NCBI GenBank assembly: GCA_027083015.1
Contig: JALWQS010000045.1
Location: forward strand, 1-7,345
Reading direction: 5' to 3'
Source: Candidatus Woesearchaeota archaeon
Lineage (GTDB): Archaea; Nanobdellota; Nanobdellia; Woesearchaeales; UBA11576
Length of the DNA stretch: 7,345 nt
The position numbers and the translations under genes are program-made. Positions within the stretch are counted from its first letter, which is position 1, and every line of letters begins with the position of its first letter. Below the pieces are notes generated by a model. That model did not search any database. It had not been told where the DNA came from and saw only the letters and a program-made list of their open reading frames with translations. Below are positions 1 through 6,080 of this stretch, one piece after another.

Positions 1-1642
1 ATTTCTCATCAAGACGACAAAAACCAAAACGCTCAAACTGGATCACCGCACCTTTCTTGACACGAACAACATCAGGTTCAGCAAATCCAGAAACAAGAGT
101 CTTATCAGGCATCAAAACATCAGCACCGACCATATGGTCAGATTTAGGAAGCCAATGCAAAATCCTAGCACCATTTTTCCTATAATCATCAACACTCGTT
201 GAAACAAACTCAAAACTACCGTCCTCTAACTTACGAAAGTTAAGACAATCCATAAGACGATAAAGCTTACCGCTCTCCAAAGACGCTAAATCAGCCTTAG
301 CCACAAAAAATTCTTCATGACAAGAAAGAACACGACCACCAGGACGATCAGGATGAAGATCGAGCTCAACATCCTGCTGAGGGGCACCCTTAATGGTCAA
401 AGCGACAGGATCAGCAATGAAGAAGAAACGATCAGCCAAAGCATCAAGAAGACGTCTGTTATGGACAATCAGGTCATCCCAGGTAAGAGTTGATTCTGAT
501 TTAGTGATGCCTGTCGAGACAACAAAATTACGGATAGCCTCAGGAATAAAACCACGACGTCGCAAAGCAGCAATAGTAGTAAGAGAAGGATCATCCCAAC
601 CCAAAAGCTCACCGTTCTCAATCTTTTCACGGATAACACGACCAGAACTTTCAACACCTTTAAGATTAAAACGAGCGAACTCATAAGTTGTAGTGCGAGG
701 AAGTCCCAGCATATCCTGTATGTATCCCTGAAGTTCGGAACGAAGCTCAAACTCCTTAGAACGAAGACGATGAGTAACACCTAAAAAACCATCCATAATA
801 GCATTCTGCCAATCATAATTAGGCCAAACACGATACTTCTTACCCAGACGAGGATGTTCAGCATCAATAATCCTGAATATAGTGGGATCACGCATCGTGG
901 TGTTCTGGTGAGAAAGATCAATCTTAAGACGAACAATAGCATGACCTTCAGGGGTGTCCTTCATAGCAGACCATAGTTCCAGGTTCTCCTCGGGGCTACG
1001 AGAACGACAATCACAAGCAACACCCTTAGAACGTGAAAGACGGATCTTATCAGGATCACAGTTACAGACATAAGCCTTTCCCTCAGAGATGACCTTCTTA
1101 GCATAATCATAATACCTCTCCATGTGATCAGAAGCATAAACAAGATCATCCCACTCAATACCAAGCCAACGCAGATCCTTCTGCATGATGTCATAAAAGA
1201 TATCCTTAACCGTCTTAGGATTAGTATCCTCAAACCGAAGAATAAATTTGCCACCATATTTGCGCGCCAGCATAAAATTCAACAGACAAGCCTTAGCATG
1301 ACCTATATGAGGGTATTTTTCAGGACCCGGAGGAAAAGCTGTTATCACCTCATCACCATCATTTATACCAAGAAACTCAAATAATTCCCTACGACGAGCC
1401 TCTTTCTTCTCAAGCATCTCAGGAAACTCCTTTTCCAGCTCAGCACGCTGATCCTCAACAGACAAAGAATTAACAGAATCAACGACAGACCTTATCAAAG
1501 GCATAAGCTCTTTAGTCTTTGATTTCCACTCAGGAAGATCCTGAAGAACCTTACCTACAAGCTTACCAGGATTAGCCTTACCATTAAAACTTACTGCATT
1601 CTTAAGCGCATGCTTTCTTATAATAACCATCACTTCATCCAT
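1..1642 (-). CDS. gltX: Glutamyl-tRNA synthetase, archaeal type (3' end cut by the window edge)
   Basis: This enzyme charges tRNA with glutamate in the cytoplasm; in archaea without GlnRS it also makes Glu-tRNA(Gln) for GatDE (family knowledge). I translated 547 codons from the ATG at 1642. An archaeal helical N-terminal domain (about residues 1-95) is followed by the class I catalytic core with KYPHIGHAKA (109-118), FEDTNPK (137-143), a CxC...CxC cysteine set (C193, C195, C210, C212), YRVWPNYDW (270-278), and the KMSKS-equivalent segment SSGRVIRE (332-339) followed by GWDDPSLTT. The C-terminal anticodon-binding beta-barrel part ends at QFERFGFCRLDEK, near the usual end of the family, so perhaps only around ten residues are missing. 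The start has GGTG three bases upstream; a second ATG at 1630 is possible. Arginine is mostly CGT and codons ending in T are frequent, which suggests strong expression or strand bias. Identity is very secure. Confidence 0.96.
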   Translation of the reverse strand, partial: MDEVMVIIRKHALKNAVSFNGKANPGKLVGKVLQDLPEWKSKTKELMPLIRSVVDSVNSLSVEDQRAELEKEFPEMLEKKEARRRELFEFLGINDGDEVITAFPPGPEKYPHIGHAKACLLNFMLARKYGGKFILRFEDTNPKTVKDIFYDIMQKDLRWLGIEWDDLVYASDHMERYYDYAKKVISEGKAYVCNCDPDKIRLSRSKGVACDCRSRSPEENLELWSAMKDTPEGHAIVRLKIDLSHQNTTMRDPTIFRIIDAEHPRLGKKYRVWPNYDWQNAIMDGFLGVTHRLRSKEFELRSELQGYIQDMLGLPRTTTYEFARFNLKGVESSGRVIREKIENGELLGWDDPSLTTIAALRRRGFIPEAIRNFVVSTGITKSESTLTWDDLIVHNRRLLDALADRFFFIADPVALTIKGAPQQDVELDLHPDRPGGRVLSCHEEFFVAKADLASLESGKLYRLMDCLNFRKLEDGSFEFVSTSVDDYRKNGARILHWLPKSDHMVGADVLMPDKTLVSGFAEPDVVRVKKGAVIQFERFGFCRLDEK

Positions 1643-1733
1643 AAACACCACATCACAAATAGCACAAAAAAGATACCAAAATAGATATCTCACCAGCGCA
1701 TCATAAAATCTTCAAGGTAAAAGTAGATAGGTC

Positions 1734-1746
1734 ATTTAAAAAAGTT
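1734..1746 (-). promoter_or_regulatory. Candidate TATA box for gltX
   Basis: Read on the minus strand this is ACTTTTTTAAATG, an AT-rich box that would give a transcript start near 1713 and a leader of about 70 nt before gltX. A second candidate, GGTTATATTGA, lies at 1749-1759. The T6 run could equally act as an oligo-T terminator for the upstream gene that ends at 1805. I see no further gene in the 1643-1804 gap. Confidence 0.3.
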
Positions 1747-1804
1747 ATCAATATAACCATGATGAAAGCAGAAGAACCAAAGGAATATGCCTTAAATCAT
1801 CTGA

Positions 1805-2191
1805 TCAAAGAGCCACTTTATCAGTAGCTAAAACTTCAAACTTACCTGTCTTGACAAACTGGTCAATCTCCTCAAACAAAATATAAAGAAACTCTGCAGC
1901 AGCCTTGCGATTAATAAGAGAAGTAATAAAATAATTCGGAGGGGTCTTATCAGCAACAAAATACTTCATTTCCTTATAACGCTCTTCAGCAAGCATAAGA
2001 ATCTTAGACAAGAACTTATTAAGCATCTTATCAGGCTTATCCAAGCGAATCTTCTTCTTGATACTAATAGAACGACCATTAACATCCAAAGAAACATCAA
2101 AGTAGACATAACCATCCTTTATGTCTGAAGGGACATCACCTATACGTTTAACAGACAATACCTTCACTAACAGTTCTTCGGTCTCTACCAT
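1805..2191 (-). CDS. Unrecognised 128-residue protein
   Basis: I do not recognise the family. From the ATG at 2191 the product has 128 residues. The first half looks beta-rich and ends in a basic stretch (VNGRSISIKKKIRL, 38-51). The second half looks helical (about 55-78 and 95-115), including RKAAAEFLYILFEEIDQFV. There is no signal peptide, membrane segment or cysteine. The open frame extends upstream to a GTG at 2221 and an ATG at 2203, but 2191 is preferred because GGTG sits five bases before it (2197-2200) and the extra residues (MVFLFIMGVN) are non-descript. It lies between the HD gene and gltX with gaps of 88 and 162 bp, so it is probably transcribed on its own. Codon use (GAT, AAG, GTT) matches neighbouring minus-strand genes, which supports real coding. 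Function is unknown; a soluble nucleic-acid-associated protein would be a guess. Confidence 0.85.
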   Translation of the reverse strand: MVETEELLVKVLSVKRIGDVPSDIKDGYVYFDVSLDVNGRSISIKKKIRLDKPDKMLNKFLSKILMLAEERYKEMKYFVADKTPPNYFITSLINRKAAAEFLYILFEEIDQFVKTGKFEVLATDKVAL

Positions 2192-2196
2192 ATTAA

Positions 2197-2200
2197 CACC
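2197..2200 (-). promoter_or_regulatory. Ribosome binding site that selects the ATG at 2191
   Basis: GGTG on the minus strand, five bases before the ATG at 2191, complements the CACC part of the archaeal 16S 3' end. The upstream alternatives at 2203 and 2221 lack a GGTG at normal spacing. Confidence 0.55.
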
Positions 2201-2254
2201 CATGATAAACAAAAACACCACAAATAATGATTAAAAATTCCAAAATCTTTCAAA

Positions 2255-2263
2255 TATTAAAAA
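2255..2263 (-). promoter_or_regulatory. Candidate TATA box for the 128-residue gene
   Basis: The minus strand reads TTTTTAATA, about 25 bp upstream of a start site near 2234, giving a leader of about 43 nt. The same T5 run lies just past the HD gene stop and could serve as its terminator, so the two roles may overlap. Confidence 0.35.
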
Positions 2264-2279
2264 GTATCTCAGATAGCAA

Positions 2280-2852
2280 TCACGATCTTTGCGGAGCTGA
2301 ACCCAGCCATCTTTGGATACTATCATGCAAGCCTATGAACATACGCTCATACCTAGGACCTAACTCTTCTCTCCATCTATGACAAACAGAAGCAAAAGAG
2401 ACCTCCTTATCATGATAGATAAGACTATCAGCATAAGAGATGACCTTCTCCTCCATAGTTCGTGGCAAGTAATCCTTAACAGGTACTGGCAATTTAAGAC
2501 GACGAACATCAGAAGCCAGAATGCCCGCACCCATATGCGTCTGACAAACCCGCACGTAACGAGTATCCAGACCCTCCTTTCTAAGGATATCAGCACCAAC
2601 AAAACCATGCATGATGCTATTTTTCCCGGGAGGAACCTTAAAACGACCGATATCATGCAGGATAGAAGCTACAGAGATGAAATGCTCATCCAGCTTACGA
2701 GGGTTCTTTGGATTATGATTAATCTTCCTTGCGAGAGATAAAGCCAATCTACGAACAGCAAGAGAATGCCTAAGAACCGCATCAAAATCGTTCTTGGAAG
2801 AGGAGTATCTTTTCAAGAGCCGCTTTGCCTGTCTTTCATCAATCATATCCAT
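2280..2852 (-). CDS. HD-domain putative phosphohydrolase (TIGR00295-like archaeal family)
   Basis: This 190-residue protein carries a complete HD metal-binding set: H29 (RHSLAV), the H66-D67 pair (ILHDIGRF), H82 (MHGFVGADIL), H106 (QTHMGAGI) and D142 (SYADSLIY). The order and the flanking phrases HGFVGADILRKEGL and THMGAGI...LP..DYLP.TMEEK match the archaeal HDIG proteins I know as TIGR00295. HD enzymes hydrolyse phosphate esters such as nucleotides, cyclic dinucleotides or RNA 2',3'-cyclic phosphates with divalent metals; the substrate here cannot be told from sequence. The length fits a stand-alone domain with a short C-terminal helix (SVCHRWREELG...QRWL). It is cytoplasmic, with no membrane segment. 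The ATG at 2852 has GGTGG four bases upstream (2857-2861); an ATG at 2846 is an alternative. Family call is firm, biochemical role unknown. Confidence 0.92.
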   Translation of the reverse strand: MDMIDERQAKRLLKRYSSSKNDFDAVLRHSLAVRRLALSLARKINHNPKNPRKLDEHFISVASILHDIGRFKVPPGKNSIMHGFVGADILRKEGLDTRYVRVCQTHMGAGILASDVRRLKLPVPVKDYLPRTMEEKVISYADSLIYHDKEVSFASVCHRWREELGPRYERMFIGLHDSIQRWLGSAPQRS

Positions 2853-2920
2853 AAAACCACCAATGAACCATCTGATAATAAAATATTGCTCCCATAAAGC
2901 GCTAATAATGATGAAAGGAA

Positions 2921-2983
2921 ATATTGGGCTTCTCAGTTCTGGGGGTGGTGGTTTAGAATAAGGCCAAATGAGAAGCCCAATAT
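2921..2983. repeat. 15-bp perfect inverted repeat with a 33-nt loop containing a G-rich tract
   Basis: The arm ATATTGGGCTTCTCA (2921-2935) is exactly complementary to TGAGAAGCCCAATAT (2969-2983). The loop on the plus strand contains GGGGGTGGTGG (2941-2951), four G pairs able in principle to form a two-tier G-quadruplex, and a nested TTCT/AGAA pairing. It lies in the 143-bp gap between the HD gene start and the stop of the 131-residue gene, thirteen bases past that stop. Possible roles are a 3' stabilising or terminator-like hairpin of the 131-residue gene, a small RNA, or a solitary hairpin element. Neither arm recurs in this window. No oligo-T run follows the stem on the plus strand; on the minus strand ATATTTCCTTTC follows. 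Confidence 0.8.
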
Positions 2984-2995
2984 ATTATGAAAATA

Positions 2996-3391
2996 TCATT
3001 TCTTGCCTATCTCATGCAACCACATCACACCTATAGTTTTAAGTGCTTGATTAAACCTATCTGACACCATGTATTTCTTCTTGTACATATCATAATCAAC
3101 CATACCCATAGATTTCATAGGAGTCAAGATACGATCATAAAACTGTCTCTTATTATAAGAGACCTGAACTTTTTTTGGACGCTTGACCATACCAAGATCC
3201 TCACTCATCTCTATAATAACACCTTCATGCAGACGATTAGCAAAGAGACTCATCTCAGTCTTTCCAAGCTCATTATCATTCCTTTTGAACTCTTCAAGAA
3301 GAAGTTTTCCGACAATCGCCTGCTGTTCAGTAGCAAAGACAATCTGGAATATATCATCCGGTAGATGAAATTGATCAAACAATAATACCAT
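2996..3391 (-). CDS. Small winged-helix-like protein, putative regulator (131 residues)
   Basis: I do not recognise a named family. From the ATG at 3391 the protein has 131 residues. A helical N-terminal part (FDQFHLPDDIFQIVFATEQ, about 5-23; IVGKLLLEEFKRND, 27-40) precedes a C-terminal segment that looks like a winged helix: VSYNKRQFYDRILTPMKSMGM (77-97) as the putative recognition helix region, then a basic turn YDMYKKKYMVS (100-110) as the wing and a closing helix to the end. The frame extends upstream to ATG 3412 and TTG 3424, but the TATA box at 3442-3451 predicts a transcript start near 3420, and GAGG lies five bases before 3391, so 3391 is chosen. It is expressed alone: the helicase gene ends about 130 bp upstream. 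A direct repeat next to its promoter could be its own operator (inference). DNA binding is plausible, not proven. Confidence 0.85.
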   Translation of the reverse strand: MVLLFDQFHLPDDIFQIVFATEQQAIVGKLLLEEFKRNDNELGKTEMSLFANRLHEGVIIEMSEDLGMVKRPKKVQVSYNKRQFYDRILTPMKSMGMVDYDMYKKKYMVSDRFNQALKTIGVMWLHEIGKK

Positions 3392-3396
3392 ATTCG

Positions 3397-3400
3397 CCTC
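3397..3400 (-). promoter_or_regulatory. Ribosome binding site that selects the ATG at 3391
   Basis: GAGG on the minus strand, five bases before the ATG at 3391. Together with the TATA position it argues against the upstream TTG (3424) and ATG (3412). Confidence 0.5.
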
Positions 3401-3441
3401 ACATACAAACATTATAACATTCAAAGTAATATATCTACTAG

Positions 3442-3451
3442 TATATAAAAG
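3442..3451 (-). promoter_or_regulatory. TATA box of the 131-residue winged-helix gene
   Basis: The minus strand reads TAACTTTTATATAC across 3454-3441, a strong archaeal TATA box with purine/T-rich upstream sequence. The expected start site is near 3420, leaving a leader of about 30 nt before the GAGG/ATG at 3391. This is one of the clearest promoters in the window. Confidence 0.65.
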
Positions 3452-3464
3452 TTACTAAAAGTTA
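3446..3464. repeat. Direct repeat TAAAAGTTA x2, one helical turn apart, at the promoter
   Basis: TAAAAGTTA occurs at 3446-3454 and again at 3456-3464, a centre-to-centre spacing of exactly 10 bp, so both copies face the same side of the DNA. The first copy overlaps the TATA box and the second sits just upstream of it on the minus strand, where factor B or a repressor would contact DNA. It may be an operator, or a duplicated BRE/TATA element. Confidence 0.6.
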
Positions 3465-3502
3465 TATTGGTGTGGTAAAATGTATATTGGATTATTTTCT
3501 CG

Positions 3503-3507
3503 AAAAA
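3503..3507 (-). terminator. Oligo-T run after the helicase gene
   Basis: The minus strand reads TTATTTTTCG starting about 12 bases after the helicase TAG. Archaeal polymerase stops at T runs without needing a hairpin, so this is a possible though short terminator. Confidence 0.3.
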
Positions 3508-3520
3508 TAAGAACATAAGC

Positions 3521-5488
3521 CTAGAGACCAAAGAAATCAGATATGCGCTCCTCAAAATGCTTACTTATCTTAATATCCCAATCAGAAGGAAACTTACGCA
3601 AATAATTGTTCCAAGCAAAACGCTCATCAAGAAAAACAACAAGACCACGATCAGTCTCACTACGGATACAACGACCAGCACTCTGCAAACACTTAGTAAA
3701 GGCAGGAGTTACATAACCATAATCCCAACCCTTACCAAACTTCATATCATAATATTCTATCAGTTTCTTAGTCTCAAGAGTAGGAGTCTGCAAAGGAAGA
3801 CCAACAACAATAACACACTTCAAAAGATCACCAGGAAAATCAATACCTTCGCCAAAACTACCAGAAACAACAGCAAAAAGAACTGCGCCAGTCTTCTGAT
3901 AAGCCTTAAAATTCTCAAGAAACTCCATCCTATCCTCCTTAGTCATCTCAGACCTTTCAAGAAGAACAGTCTTCTTAGCCAAAGAAACAAAATCCTTATA
4001 GACCTGATCACGAAGATAATAACTAGGGAAGAAAACTGCTGAGTTTCCAGGAACAAGATCAGTCAGACGAGCCAGCATATGAGCGATACGCTTAAACTGG
4101 TCAGGACTGCGCATAGAATACTTAGTAGTAGTCTCAGGAACCACCAGACTAAGACGGTTCTTCTCAGGGAAGGGACTGGCATACTCAACCTCAACAACAT
4201 CCTCAGGAAAACCAAGAAGATCCTTATACATAGAGGTAGGAGTCAAGGTTCCAGACATCAGGATAGTGGAGTGAGTGCTATCAATGATAGAACGGGTAAC
4301 AGTCGCAGGATCCAAACATCTATAAGACAGAGTTGTCAATGAACCGGCAGAAGATTCAGACTGAGAAACCAACCGCACATAACCCTCATCATCACCTTTC
4401 CAAGAGTCAAGGAAGGAAGCAATAGACGAAAGGTAAGATTGTTTCTCATCTTTACGGACAATCTGAGCTGCCAGATCTAGAGAAGCGACAAACTCATCAT
4501 AATCAACAAAAGAAGACACAAGATCAATGAAGGCAAGCTTAGAAACAATCTTCTCAGAACCGGATCGTAGATCGGAAGAAAAATGATTAAGAACATCCTG
4601 AAGCCTTGAAAGAAGAGAGATTAGATCAGGGTCCTCAAGTTTCTTAGCCTCAGAAATACCACGTTTTATGATGTTATTAGTAAGACGCACAGTCATAAGC
4701 TTACGAATACGATCAGGAAGATTATGAGCTTCATCTACAATAACAATACAGTCAGAAAGATCCAAATCTATCTTACTGAAAAAAAGATCACGAATCTTAG
4801 GATTAAAAACATAATAGTAATCAGCTACAATAACCTGAGATTCCTTGGCTAAAGCAGAAGATATCTCATAAGCACAAACGCCCTCTTCTTCAGCGATTTC
4901 CTTAACCTTTTCCACATGACAAGGACTCTGCTTACGTATCCTTTCCAAAGCCAATTTAGCTTCAGTCGTCAGCTTAAGGCCCTTCTTAGTCTTAGAGTAA
5001 AACTCACATTTGTTCTCCTCACGCTGCTTCTTACAAAATTCAGTAAACTCATTAGAATAAAGACGTTCAACGCCCGGCTCAGAACACATCCACTTCTTAC
5101 CTATAATGTCAACAACAGTAAAACCAGGATCAAAACGATCCTTGATCGCACGAAGAGTATCAATAGCTATTAGATGCTGCGTCTGTCTTGAAGTAAGGAA
5201 AAGCACCTTCTTACCATTATCAATAGCATACTTGAGTGCCGGAGCCAAAGTAGCCACTGTTTTCCCTAAACCGGTAGGTGCATGAACAATCAGGTGTTTA
5301 CGGCCAGATATAACTTCCACAACCTTAAGTATCAAATCTTTCTGAATAGGACGCATATGTGCGTAAGGAAATAAGTATCGTTTATGCTCATCTCGTAGCT
5401 TCAGATTATTAACAGATGATAAATCGGGCTTAGTGGAACCAAAATTATCTGCACTGCAGAAACCGGGCCTATTTGAACCTACCATCAT
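3521..5488 (-). CDS. XPD/Rad3-like DNA helicase with Fe-S cysteine cluster (superfamily 2, DinG/XPD group)
   Basis: Known XPD relatives are 5'-to-3' DNA helicases with a 4Fe-4S domain, used in archaeal DNA repair. From the ATG at 5488 the product has 655 residues and all helicase motifs in order: RPIQ (46-49); Walker A APTGLGKT (70-77); motif Ia LFLTSRTQ-like FLTSRQTQ (97-104); cysteines C135, C152, C161 and C205 (GVCAYE) as probable Fe-S ligands, with an extra C190; DEAH (252-255); SGTLTPTSMY motif III (412-421); VFFPSYY motif IV; GSFGEGIDFPG motif V (543-553); QSAGRCIR motif VI (602-609). The insert between DEAH and motif III fits the Arch domain. The open frame continues 53 codons upstream to 5647, but that part is AT-rich and hydrophobic and contains the likely TATA box (5509-5520), so 5488 (or 5485) is preferred as a near-leaderless start; ATG 5584 is a weaker alternative. 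Family is certain; exact start and XPD versus DinG naming are less so. Confidence 0.95.
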   Translation of the reverse strand: MMVGSNRPGFCSADNFGSTKPDLSSVNNLKLRDEHKRYLFPYAHMRPIQKDLILKVVEVISGRKHLIVHAPTGLGKTVATLAPALKYAIDNGKKVLFLTSRQTQHLIAIDTLRAIKDRFDPGFTVVDIIGKKWMCSEPGVERLYSNEFTEFCKKQREENKCEFYSKTKKGLKLTTEAKLALERIRKQSPCHVEKVKEIAEEEGVCAYEISSALAKESQVIVADYYYVFNPKIRDLFFSKIDLDLSDCIVIVDEAHNLPDRIRKLMTVRLTNNIIKRGISEAKKLEDPDLISLLSRLQDVLNHFSSDLRSGSEKIVSKLAFIDLVSSFVDYDEFVASLDLAAQIVRKDEKQSYLSSIASFLDSWKGDDEGYVRLVSQSESSAGSLTTLSYRCLDPATVTRSIIDSTHSTILMSGTLTPTSMYKDLLGFPEDVVEVEYASPFPEKNRLSLVVPETTTKYSMRSPDQFKRIAHMLARLTDLVPGNSAVFFPSYYLRDQVYKDFVSLAKKTVLLERSEMTKEDRMEFLENFKAYQKTGAVLFAVVSGSFGEGIDFPGDLLKCVIVVGLPLQTPTLETKKLIEYYDMKFGKGWDYGYVTPAFTKCLQSAGRCIRSETDRGLVVFLDERFAWNNYLRKFPSDWDIKISKHFEERISDFFGL

Positions 5489-5508
5489 ACGTAAAAAAAA
5501 GGGGCGTC

Positions 5509-5520
5509 TTATATATTTTA
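5509..5520 (-). promoter_or_regulatory. TATA box of the helicase gene, implying a leaderless transcript
   Basis: The minus strand reads TAAAATATATAA. Its centre is about 26 bp before the ATG at 5488, so transcription would begin at or next to the start codon. No Shine-Dalgarno sequence precedes 5488 (the upstream bases are CCCCTTTTTTTTACGT), which agrees with a leaderless message. Confidence 0.55.
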
Positions 5521-5608
5521 TGAAAACCGAACAAGACCATAGAATAACAATCTTATCGAGGGGAATCCGACGAGAAATAAACATAAAAACAAGAACATAA
5601 AAAAAGGA

Positions 5609-5621
5609 AAAATATATAAAC
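5609..5621 (+). promoter_or_regulatory. TATA-like box in the divergent region, distal candidate for the 5713 gene
   Basis: AAAATATATAAAC preceded by the purine-rich AAAAAGG looks like a BRE plus TATA box on the plus strand. It would start transcription near 5640 with a leader of about 70 nt. Because the box is nearly symmetric it might also work on the minus strand, with a start near 5590 just before ATG 5584 in the helicase frame. Confidence 0.35.
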
Positions 5622-5683
5622 AACCGTTTCCCTATATAGTTTAGCACATATATTACGCAATAGGTATATCTTAACCATTATTA

Positions 5684-5695
5684 TTAAATATATAA
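5684..5695 (+). promoter_or_regulatory. Proximal TATA box for the 5713 gene
   Basis: TTAAATATATAA is centred about 25 bp before the ATG at 5713, so its transcript would be nearly leaderless. In that case the GGGGGT tract at 5701-5706, which looks like a ribosome binding site, would not be in the RNA. It would be included only if the distal box, or the TATATC at 5665-5670, is used. Confidence 0.4.
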
Positions 5696-5712
5696 TATTT
5701 GGGGGTCGCCAG

Positions 5713-5997
5713 ATGGTAAAGAAAGAACCAAAGAAAAAACAAGTTTTTAACATATTCTTCAGGGAAAAACCAGCCATGATGCTCGTAACTTTAAATGCTA
5801 TCAAATCCGACATTTATGCTTCTTCATTAGCAAAACAGATTGACTGCACATACTCTCACGTCGTAAAAATTCTTCAAGACATGCTTGATGCGGATCTTAT
5901 CACCTTTGATAAACAAGGAAGACTTAAGCTTCTCACATTGACAAAGAAAGGACAGGAAGTTGCAGAACACATAGAGAAGATAAGAGAACTCCTATAA
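5713..5997 (+). CDS. MarR-like winged-helix DNA-binding protein (94 residues)
   Basis: This small protein has a typical single winged-helix layout. A basic N-terminus (MVKKEPKKKQ) and a helix (KPAMMLVTLNAI, 19-30) precede IYASSLAKQIDC (34-45) as helix 2 and TYSHVVKILQDMLDADLI (46-63) as the recognition helix. The wing FDKQGRLKLLTLTKKG (65-80) follows, then a C-terminal helix to residue 94. The LTKKG turn after the wing is common in MarR-like and archaeal winged-helix regulators and is shared with the partial gene at the right edge. It probably acts as a homodimeric transcription regulator; its target is unknown. It is transcribed away from the helicase gene across a shared 224-bp region, so it might control itself or the helicase (inference). 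Its codons end in A or C more often than in minus-strand neighbours. Family call good, function unknown. Confidence 0.9.
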   Translation: MVKKEPKKKQVFNIFFREKPAMMLVTLNAIKSDIYASSLAKQIDCTYSHVVKILQDMLDADLITFDKQGRLKLLTLTKKGQEVAEHIEKIRELL

Positions 5998-6060
5998 AGA
6001 TCTTAGAAGCACATAGAAACTTATCTATAAAAACCTATTAACAGAGAATAACATAAACCA

Positions 6061-6080
6061 AAGAAAAAATAAAAGGAAAA
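6061..6080 (-). terminator. Oligo-T terminator of the uS15 gene
   Basis: Directly after the uS15 TAA the minus strand reads TTTTCCTTTTATTTTTTCTT, with T4, T4 and T6 runs, a typical archaeal T-rich termination region. It lies in the 83-bp convergent gap with the 5713 gene. Confidence 0.5.

Noticed and set aside
393..1384. Open frames in other frames over gltX (393-686 and 1124-1384 plus, 469-780 and 961-1257 minus)
   Set aside because: They lie entirely within the well-supported gltX reading frame and have biased, repetitive composition typical of shadow frames.
1759..1828. Plus-strand 22-codon open frame (MMKAEEPKEYALNH...), protein-like in composition
   Set aside because: It has no ribosome binding site, overlaps the end of the 128-residue gene on the other strand, and is too short to separate from chance.
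2908..2983. Box C/D guide RNA, because ATGATGA at 2908-2914 matches a C box just before the hairpin
   Set aside because: No CTGA D or D' box follows on the plus strand, and a 15-bp internal stem is not a C/D RNA layout.
2921..2983. tRNA or split-tRNA half in the hairpin region
   Set aside because: There is no T-arm motif (GTTCRANNC), D-arm pattern or CCA-proximal acceptor arrangement.
3480..3518. Plus-strand 12-codon open frame (MYIGLFSRKIRT) after a GGTG and a TATA-like box
   Set aside because: It is too short and AT-driven; the TATA box is better explained by the minus-strand gene at 3391.
3557..5173. Plus-strand open frames over the helicase (3557-4042, 4079-4342, 4916-5173)
   Set aside because: They are antisense to the helicase, rich in Thr, Lys, Ile and Leu from its codon bias, with no recognisable domains.
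5489..5647. N-terminal membrane segment of the helicase from the longest open frame
   Set aside because: The hydrophobic stretch is AT-rich promoter DNA read as protein; XPD relatives are soluble and a strong TATA box lies within it.
5553..5813. Minus-strand 86-residue open frame across the divergent region
   Set aside because: It is antisense to the start of the winged-helix gene and continues through AT-rich promoter DNA; its product is low-complexity hydrophobic.
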